DNA of 64,000 nt, taken from Allobaculum stercoricanis DSM 13633. GTDB lineage: Bacteria > Bacillota_I > Bacilli_A > Erysipelotrichales > Erysipelotrichaceae. The stretch covers positions 1,672,213 to 1,736,212 of the forward strand of contig NZ_KB913034.1 of NCBI RefSeq assembly GCF_000384195.1. The letters are read 5' to 3'. The notes under the pieces were generated by a model that was not told where the DNA came from, ran no database searches, and saw nothing but the letters and a program-made list of their open reading frames with translations. Shown piece after piece: positions 62,576-64,000 of the stretch. The translations under genes and the position numbers were made by a program. Each line of letters opens with the position of its first letter. The first letter of the stretch is position 1.

Positions 62576-64000
62576 TTAGTCAATGGTAACTTTATCGCGA
62601 ACTAAGCTTAGATAAGCCATCATATTGCGATTTTGTTCATCTTGGGGATTCGCTAAAATCTCTCTGGCATCATATGCACAACAATCCATCATCTTTAAAT
62701 CTTTGCTCGCATCGCCCAAAATAAAAGCCGGAAGTCCTGATTGTCTTGTTCCTAAAATATCGCCAGGACCACGCAGTTCTAAATCATAAGCAGATAAATC
62801 AAAGCCATTATCCAGCTCTTCCATCTTTTTAAGGCGTAGTTTGGATTCTGGTGTTTTTGAAGAAGATAGTAGATAACATTCCCCTTGCTTTTTCCCTCTT
62901 GCACAACGCCCGCGAAGCTGATGCAAAGTCGACAATCCAAAACGATGAGCATCATAAATCACCATCATCGTCGCATTGGCCACATCGATTCCGACTTCAA
63001 TGACTGTCGTTGAAACAAGAATTTGAATTTTTCCCGCTTTAAATTCTTGCATAATATCTTCTTTTTGTTCGGTAGTCATCTTGCCATGCAATAAACCAAC
63101 AGAAATGCGATCTTTAAATACGGAGACCATCCCTTCATGGATTTTCTTGGCCGCAGTGACTTCTTCCTCTAAATTTTCTTCAATCGCTGGACAAACAACA
63201 TAGACTTGGCGTCCTTCTTTTTCAATCCCTTCTATAATTCGACCTAAAACCGGCTTCATCGAAGAAGACTCAAAATATTTTGTTAAAACCGGCATGCGCC
63301 CGGGTGGCATCGTATGAATGACAGACAAATCGATATCGCCATAGATAAAATGCGCCGCGGTTCTAGGGATAGGTGTTGCAGACATCAATAACACATCGGG
63401 TTGATGACCTTTTTCAATAAGAGATCGGCGTTGTAAAACCCCAAAGCGTTGTTGTTCGTCGGCAATCACTAATCCTAAATTGTCATATTCAACAGCTTCT
63501 TGGAATAAAGAATGGGTCCCGACGACAATTTGAATTTTTCCATATTTTAAATCTCGTAATATTTTTCGTTTCTCATTCGCTTTTAAAGAAGAACAATATA
63601 GCGTTGCCGGAATGCCGAGTCCTTCAAAGCTTTTGACATGTTGGCGGGCCAAAATTTCTGTTGGCGCCAACAAAGCGCATTGTTGATTGGCTAAAGCACA
63701 GGCATAAGCAGCCATTGCGGCAACGATCGTTTTTCCACAACCCACATCCCCTTGCAATAGTCGATACATGGCGATGGATTCGCGCATATCGGCCAAGATT
63801 TGATCGATGGATTTACGCTGGTCTGGCGTTAGAGGATAAGGAAGAGAGCGAATTTTTCGCTCAATCATTTCGGTATCAAATACTTTGGCTTCTTTTTCAA
63901 TCCGTTCGGACTGCATCAATCGTGCACAATGGAAACAAAGAAATTCTTCATATTTTAAAGAGCGCACGGCTTGATAGAGTTGTTGTTCACTTTGTGGTTT
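62576..64000 (-). CDS. recG: ATP-dependent DNA helicase RecG (partial, N-terminus outside window)
   Basis: Branch-migration helicase that remodels stalled forks and recombination intermediates. The last 475 codons are present; the N-terminal wedge domain is mostly missing beyond base 64000. Walker A LLQGDVGCGKTIVA, motif Ia LAPTEILARQH, motif II IADEQQRFGV, motif III LMSATPIPRTA, motif VI LHQLRGRCARG and the C-terminal LELRGPGDILGTRQSG are visible. Motif II has Q in place of the usual histidine (DEQH), and motif VI has CA in place of VG. The frame is intact. Confidence 0.95.
   Translation of the reverse strand, partial: KPQSEQQLYQAVRSLKYEEFLCFHCARLMQSERIEKEAKVFDTEMIERKIRSLPYPLTPDQRKSIDQILADMRESIAMYRLLQGDVGCGKTIVAAMAAYACALANQQCALLAPTEILARQHVKSFEGLGIPATLYCSSLKANEKRKILRDLKYGKIQIVVGTHSLFQEAVEYDNLGLVIADEQQRFGVLQRRSLIEKGHQPDVLLMSATPIPRTAAHFIYGDIDLSVIHTMPPGRMPVLTKYFESSSMKPVLGRIIEGIEKEGRQVYVVCPAIEENLEEEVTAAKKIHEGMVSVFKDRISVGLLHGKMTTEQKEDIMQEFKAGKIQILVSTTVIEVGIDVANATMMVIYDAHRFGLSTLHQLRGRCARGKKQGECYLLSSSKTPESKLRLKKMEELDNGFDLSAYDLELRGPGDILGTRQSGLPAFILGDASKDLKMMDCCAYDAREILANPQDEQNRNMMAYLSLVRDKVTID

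Overview
The window looks like the chromosome of a low-GC Gram-positive bacterium (Bacillota), most likely of the Erysipelotrichia type. This is inferred from ribosomal and housekeeping gene order, T-box and THF riboswitches, a NadD-YqeK fusion protein, a Gram-positive sortase/pilus locus and the peptidoglycan genes. No rRNA, prophage, CRISPR array or conventional defence island was seen; most of the window is core genome carrying two insertion sequences.

Layout. 1-2.9 kb: str operon rpsL-rpsG-fusA (minus; fusA cut by the window edge) with a leader that can form a terminator-like hairpin. 3.2-5.9 kb: orphan ABC ATPase, a strong candidate 6S-like RNA (plus strand), and an IS110-family element with a structured left end that could encode a bridge RNA. 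5.9-8.4 kb: rplK-rplA-(L10 leader)-rplJ-rplL. 8.5-9.1 kb: two tRNA-Glu genes, each with its own promoter and terminator. 9.2-14.8 kb: a phosphoesterase, then a T-box-controlled amino-acid ABC transporter followed by an aminotransferase and diaminopimelate dehydrogenase. 15-19.6 kb: UPF0210/ACT pair, an unknown gene, pta and ispG. 19.9-24.4 kb: uvrB and ung facing each other, with an IS3-family element inserted inside their shared terminator hairpin. 24.5-26.5 kb: folC and a FolT-like ECF transporter behind a THF riboswitch. 26.5-29.8 kb: ctpA and duplicated tRNA-Ile/tRNA-Ala units plus an inverted extra tRNA-Ala. 29.9-39 kb: HAD phosphatase, sbcC/sbcD, a CPBP protease with two unknown partners, a degenerate pyrophosphatase-like protein, a thioredoxin-like lipoprotein and glycerate kinase. 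39.3-41.4 kb: coaBC-coaX. 41.4-46.8 kb: a three-gene pilus locus (thioester adhesin, major pilin, class C sortase). 47-49.9 kb: ypmB-like, dnaD, nth, panE-like. 50-60.6 kb: a long minus-strand gene train murF-ddl-alr-acyltransferase-FAD protein-yqeG-yqeH-yhbY-nadD/yqeK-yqeM-mtnN. 60.9-64 kb: hinT, an IS-end relic, a tiny hydrophobic peptide gene with a membrane protein, and recG (cut by the edge).

How it fits together. The folate pair (folC, THF-regulated folT), the CoA set (coaBC, coaX, a PanE-like reductase) and the D-Ala cassette (alr-ddl-murF) are recognisable pathway clusters. The candidates for less-described biology are the IS110 left-end RNA, the 6S-like RNA beside it, the IS3 end hairpin with a solo copy elsewhere, the str leader, and the pilus sortase whose active-site region departs from the usual class C pattern. 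Functions are assigned from sequence motifs read by eye; no database search was run.
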